NCBI GenBank assembly: GCA_963843945.1
Contig: CAWJMF010000005.1
Location: 62,001-126,000 of the forward strand
Length of the DNA stretch: 64,000 bases
Source: CAWJMF01 sp963843945
GTDB taxonomy: Bacteria > Vulcanimicrobiota > Vulcanimicrobiia > Vulcanimicrobiales > Vulcanimicrobiaceae
Direction of reading: 5' to 3'
The position numbers were made by a program, and so were the translations under genes. Positions within the stretch are counted from its first letter, which is position 1, and every line of letters starts with the position of its first letter. The notes beneath the pieces are model-generated. The model worked only from the letters and a program-made list of their open reading frames with translations. It did not search any database and was not told the DNA's origin. This document shows positions 60,535-64,000 of this stretch, in pieces.

Positions 60535-61545
60535 TCAGTCGAGCAAGGGGCCTGTAGTCTTCTGAAGCGTCTCCCAGGCTTGCGTGCCGAACTTCGTCCG
60601 CCACTCCTCGTAGAAGCCGGCCTGCTTCAGTTTCCGCTTGAAGGGAGCCCGGTCGGGTGCGTTCACGGTCAGGCCTTGGCTCTTCAGTTTTGCAAGCAGC
60701 GACCCGTTGGTCGACTCCGAAAGCTTGCGCTGCCCCACGACCGCTTCTTCGATGTTGCGCGTGATGAGCGCTTGAACGTCGTCGGGCAACGCGCTCCAGA
60801 GCTGGGCGTTGCCCAAAAACCAAAAGCCCGTCCAAACGTGGCTGGTGAGCGAGAGATACTTCTGGACTTCGAAGACCTTGCCGTTCTCGATGATGGTGAG
60901 CGGGTTCTCCTCGCCGTCGACGAGATGCGTCTGCAGCGCGGTGTAGACTTCAGCGAAGGCGAGCGCGGTCGGCGTCGCGCCGAGAGCTTTGAAGAGCGAG
61001 ACTTCGATCGGAGAAACGGGCACGCGAATCTTCAGCCCGTTGAGATCGTCCGGCGCGACGATCGGCTTCGTGCTCGTCGTGATCTGACGGAAGCCGTTGT
61101 CCCAGATGTGATCGAAGACGTGCAGCCCCGCCTTGACGATCTCGGCGCGAACCATCGCGCCGAGCGGCCCGTCCATCGCCGCGAAGACCTCGCCGTAGTC
61201 CTTGAACGCGAAGCCGACGTTGCCGATCGCGCTCAACGGCACGATCGTTGCCAGGCTTCCGTCGAGATAGGTCAAGAAATTTATCGCTCCGGCGCGAAGC
61301 TGCGTAAGCATCGCGGAGTCGCCGCCGAGCATGCTGTTCGGGAACAGCGAGATCTGCACGCGCCCGTTGGACTCGTTTTTGATCTTCTCGGCCGCGGCTG
61401 AGATCGCGATCGTGACGGGATTGTCGGGCTGCTGCGCGCTCGCGTACTTGAGCTCGAACTGCGCGGCATCGGCCGGCCGCCGGAGAAATGCGATCGAGGC
61501 GAAAGCCGACGCGCCCGCGACGAACGTCTTACGTTGAAGGTTCAT
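60535..61545 (-). CDS. TRAP transporter solute-binding protein, DctP family
   Basis: 336 residues. An N-terminal signal contains a Tat-like L-Q-R-K-T-F-V-A-G. The DctP fold is clear: SNGRVQISLFPNSMLGGDSAML, the substrate arginine in G-L-K-I-R-V-P-V, and W-T-G-F-W-F-L-G-N. These receptors bind carboxylates for the DctQM permease. No dctQ or dctM is adjacent, so it is an orphan in this window. Confidence 0.9.
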   Translation of the reverse strand: MNLQRKTFVAGASAFASIAFLRRPADAAQFELKYASAQQPDNPVTIAISAAAEKIKNESNGRVQISLFPNSMLGGDSAMLTQLRAGAINFLTYLDGSLATIVPLSAIGNVGFAFKDYGEVFAAMDGPLGAMVRAEIVKAGLHVFDHIWDNGFRQITTSTKPIVAPDDLNGLKIRVPVSPIEVSLFKALGATPTALAFAEVYTALQTHLVDGEENPLTIIENGKVFEVQKYLSLTSHVWTGFWFLGNAQLWSALPDDVQALITRNIEEAVVGQRKLSESTNGSLLAKLKSQGLTVNAPDRAPFKRKLKQAGFYEEWRTKFGTQAWETLQKTTGPLLD

Positions 61546-61603
61546 CGGGGCGTCTTTGCTTTGACATCAGCCGTCCCATGCTCGCAGGTCCCGGGCCGAA
61601 ACG

Positions 61604-61641
61604 AAAAAGGACGATGGGCCTTCCGGCACCACCGCCCTTTT
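61604..61641 (-). terminator. Intrinsic terminator of the lipoprotein gene
   Basis: On the minus strand AAAAGGGCG pairs with CGTCCTTTTT (one G-T) around an inner GC-rich hairpin, followed by further Ts. It starts about 15 bases after the lipoprotein gene's stop and lies upstream of dctP. The A-run on the other side could make it bidirectional. Confidence 0.6.
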
Positions 61642-61656
61642 CTCAGTGACCGGAGC

Positions 61657-62757
61657 TTAGTTGACGATGATCGTGATCGGCGCCGTCGGCGGCGAGAACG
61701 TGGTCGAACCGCACTGCGTGGGCGACGTTCCGAGGAGCCCGGCGGGGATATCCCAGGCACAGACCGTAGTACTGGCACCGCCGGTCGGAACGACGTACTC
61801 GTTGTAGTTGATTCGCGTCGTCGAAACCGGCGAGGTCGACTGGAAGATCGTGCTCGTCCCGTAGTCGGTCAGCACGATCGGTTGCGCGGAGCTGCTCACG
61901 TAGAGGACGTCGAGGGTTTCGCCCTGCTCGTTGTTGGCAAAGCCTTCCGCAACCGTCGTGTAAACCGCCGTGTCGCCGACGTTGCCGTTTCCGCCGCCAC
62001 CACCGTAGATCGCGTTGTTATCGTAGTCGGAGAAACCGACGTAGACGTAATAGCCTTGCGAGGCCGGCGCGCCGGCCGGCATGGTCGTTGCGCCCGTATT
62101 CACGGACGGCCCTAAGGGATGGAAGACGATCGCGTCGAGCGTGACGCCGACGCAGTTCACGATCGGACCGGCCGATGAATCGCAGTTGCTCGTGGCCGTG
62201 TTGACGACCGTCGCGGCGACGAAGTTCTGCGAAAGCGCCGGCCCGAGCAGCGTGACGCCGTCGGCCGCCGTCGGCTGAATGTTCGCCGGCGCGCTGCCGC
62301 TCTGCGTCTGGTCCGTCGTCGTGATCCGGAAGTAGTCGTTGCCGACGGGCACGTTGTTCATGACGACGGTGCAGTCGATGCCGTTGCCCGACGGATCGGG
62401 CGTGCAATTCGTGCCGCTGCTCAGGCTCTGGTACTGCGTTTCCGACTGCGAGCCCGCCGCGCCGTTGACGGCGGCAACGTCCAGAACGATCGTATCCGAC
62501 GACGGCGAGACCCAATCGGGCTTCACGCGGGCCGAGGTCTTGACGCGAGAGCTCTTCGACTTCGAGGTGCTCGCGCTCTTCGGAACGTGAACGACGAGCG
62601 TCAGCTTTGTTTTCACCGAGGGAACGGGCGTAGTCGGGCTGCTGGGGCCGCTGCCCCCGCCGCCGTTACCGGCGTTTGGAATACCGCTCGACCCGCCGGC
62701 GCAACCGGAGAAGATTAGCGCCGCGAGACCGACGGACACAAGGAAAGAATGGCGCAT
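61657..62757 (-). CDS. Secreted lipoprotein, hypothetical
   Basis: 366 residues from ATG 62757, preceded by GGAGG nine bases upstream; the frame is open to 62781. A lipoprotein signal ends F-S-G-C-A. A Gly/Ser/Pro linker and a Lys/Ser-rich patch (SKSKSSRVKTSARV) follow. The remaining about 280 residues are Thr/Ser/Gly-rich beta structure of the kind seen in adhesin-like or cell-surface domains. I know of no family. A GC hairpin sits in its leader (about 62785-62805). Confidence 0.75.
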   Translation of the reverse strand: MRHSFLVSVGLAALIFSGCAGGSSGIPNAGNGGGGSGPSSPTTPVPSVKTKLTLVVHVPKSASTSKSKSSRVKTSARVKPDWVSPSSDTIVLDVAAVNGAAGSQSETQYQSLSSGTNCTPDPSGNGIDCTVVMNNVPVGNDYFRITTTDQTQSGSAPANIQPTAADGVTLLGPALSQNFVAATVVNTATSNCDSSAGPIVNCVGVTLDAIVFHPLGPSVNTGATTMPAGAPASQGYYVYVGFSDYDNNAIYGGGGGNGNVGDTAVYTTVAEGFANNEQGETLDVLYVSSSAQPIVLTDYGTSTIFQSTSPVSTTRINYNEYVVPTGGASTTVCAWDIPAGLLGTSPTQCGSTTFSPPTAPITIIVN

Positions 62758-62918
62758 GAAAAGCGACCTCCGATAAAACACGCGAGCGGGCCGAAGACCG
62801 GCCCCCTTTTACTGAACATCGTCGTCGTTGCGGCGTTTCTTTAGCGCGTCGCCGCCACTGTGAAAGCAGGACCTGCAATGCGCGGGGGTTCTCCGCGAAC
62901 CTGCGCGAAGCGCGTGCG

Positions 62919-63954
62919 ATGCTGTTTCCTACGACGATCGCGGGAAGTTTGCCGAAGCCCAAGTGGCTTGCGGATCCCGAAAGGCTTTGGCCCGACTGGC
63001 GTCTCGCCGGCGACGAGTTGCGCGACGCGCAGCGCGACGCGGTGCGCGTCGCGATCTTCGAGCAGGAGCGCGCGGGCGTGGACATCGTCACCGACGGCGA
63101 ACAGTCGCGCCGGCATTTCGTCCACGGTTTCGCCGGCGCGCTCGCCGGCGTCGACAGCTCGAAAATGAAGCGGCGCGGCATTCGCGCCGACCGTTACGAG
63201 GCCGAGTGCCCGACGATCGCCGGTCCCGTGCGACGCACCGTCCCCGTGCATCTCGACGAAATCCGCTTCGCGCGCGACGCCGCGACGCGCCGTCTGAAAA
63301 TCACCTTGCCGGGCCCGATGACGATCGTCGATACCCTCAACGACGAGTTCTACGGCAGCCGGAAGGAGGCGGCGTTCGCCTTCGCTGCGGCCTTACGCGC
63401 CGAGATTCACGATCTCGTCGCCGCCGGCGTCGACGTCGTGCAGATCGACGAACCCGCCTTCAACGTCTATTTCGACGAGGTCGAAGCGTGGGGCGTTGCG
63501 GCGCTCGACGCTGCCCTCGAGGGCGCAGCGTGCGAGACAGCCGTGCACGTCTGCTATGGATACGGCATCGCCGCTAACGTTGCGTGGAAAGCCGCCCTCG
63601 GTACCGAGTGGGACCAGTACGCGCACATTTTCCCGTTCCTCGCAAAGAGCCGCGTCGACACCGTCGCGATCGAACTCGCCGGCTCGCGCGTGCCGCCGCG
63701 CGTGCTCGAGCTGCTCGGCGCGAAGAACGTCGCGATCGGCGTCATCGACGTCGCGAGCGATCGTGTCGAGTCGCCGGAAGACGTCCGCGCCACGATCGAG
63801 CTTGCGCGCAACCATCTCGCCGACGAACGCATCCAATGTTCGACCAACTGCGGCATGGCCCCGATGCGGCGCGACGTCGCGTACGCGAAAGCTACGCGCG
63901 CTCGGCGCGGGCGCGGCGCTCGCGCGAACCGGCCGCGCGGTCTCGACCACCTAA
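62919..63954 (+). CDS. Core MetE-type methionine synthase, MesD-like (frameshifted as assembled)
   Basis: About 345 residues, only the catalytic C-terminal half of MetE. It starts L-F-P-T-T-I-A-G-S-L-P-K-P, with V-D-I-V-T-D-G-E-Q-S-R-R-H-F, K-I-T-L-P-G-P-M-T-I-V and V-Q-I-D-E-P-A-F-N. Zinc ligands are V-H-V-C and the cysteine of S-T-N-C-G-M-A-P-M. The final A-K-L-R-A-L-G-A-G-A-A-L-A is in the next frame because of an extra A near 63889; the stop is then TAA at 63952. The sequence resembles the short MesD group, which in other bacteria needs a partner, MesX (DUF1852). No partner is visible before the window ends. Confidence 0.88.
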
Positions 63955-64000
63955 CGACCGGTTCGGGGACTACTTCGCGTCGGCGTCGGGTTCCATCATG

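Noticed and set aside
62785..62812. Plus-strand GC hairpin followed by TTTT as a terminator
   Set aside because: No plus-strand gene lies upstream to be terminated; it more likely belongs to the leader of the minus-strand lipoprotein gene.

Overview
The window is a GC-rich (about 65%), tightly packed stretch of bacterial chromosome from a diderm: it has TonB/ExbB/ExbD, secreted lipoproteins, a periplasmic TlpA-type thioredoxin and a G5/3D cell-wall protein. Gene order (rimP-nusA-ylxR-infB-rbfA-nrnA-truB-ribF, accB-accC-nusB ... xseA-xseB-tlyA-nadK-recN) and protein style suggest a deep-branching lineage such as Candidatus Eremiobacterota (WPS-2). That placement is inference from reading, not from a search. 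I saw no rRNA, tRNA, CRISPR array, phage or insertion sequence.

Layout. 1-3000: partial ferredoxin, a membrane-anchored Clp-type AAA+ ATPase and a TlpA-like protein. 3016-11643: one long minus-strand translation/transcription operon from a recognisable promoter near 11620 (rimP, nusA, ylxR, infB, rbfA, nrnA, truB, ribF). 11651-14775: a Pro/Thr-rich TonB-like protein, divergent from pyruvate kinase. 14791-24177: recN, nadK, tlyA, xseB, xseA, PBP1A, nusB, accC and an accB-like gene without its biotinyl lysine. 24199-28362: folate genes (folK, folB, folP, folC), then mog and moaC. 28365-33167: small membrane protein, uppP, and a TonB-ExbD-ExbD-ExbB set followed by a TonB-domain/TPR protein. 33164-36774: aromatic biosynthesis (tyrA, aroF, aroH), rluB, and a DNA glycosylase. 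37255-43336: glycosyltransferases around a plus-strand block (G5/3D protein with a structured leader, ksgA, CPBP protein). 43332-49879: two M16-like proteins without metal ligands, ftsH, hpt, tilS, smpB. 49866-55000: thioesterase, TPR protein, phosphoesterase, hisC, BON lipoprotein, moeA. 55078-64000: serS, NUDIX, small secreted and membrane proteins, aquaporin, DsbA-like, an orphan DctP, a lipoprotein and a core MetE.

Genes on the minus strand overlap by ATGA/GTGA or a few bases almost everywhere, so most expression is polycistronic and translationally coupled. Five conserved genes (PBP1A, folP, exbB, ftsH twice, metE) carry single-base frameshifts as assembled. That points to residual indel errors in a long-read assembly more than to biology. 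Separately, at least five genes have homologous N-termini that extend upstream of any ATG/GTG/TTG.

The strongest unexplained signal is a pair of about 140-160 nt intergenic elements (6475-6614 and 25058-25216). They share a three-stem fold with compensatory base changes in every stem, and both sit between co-transcribed genes in the same orientation.
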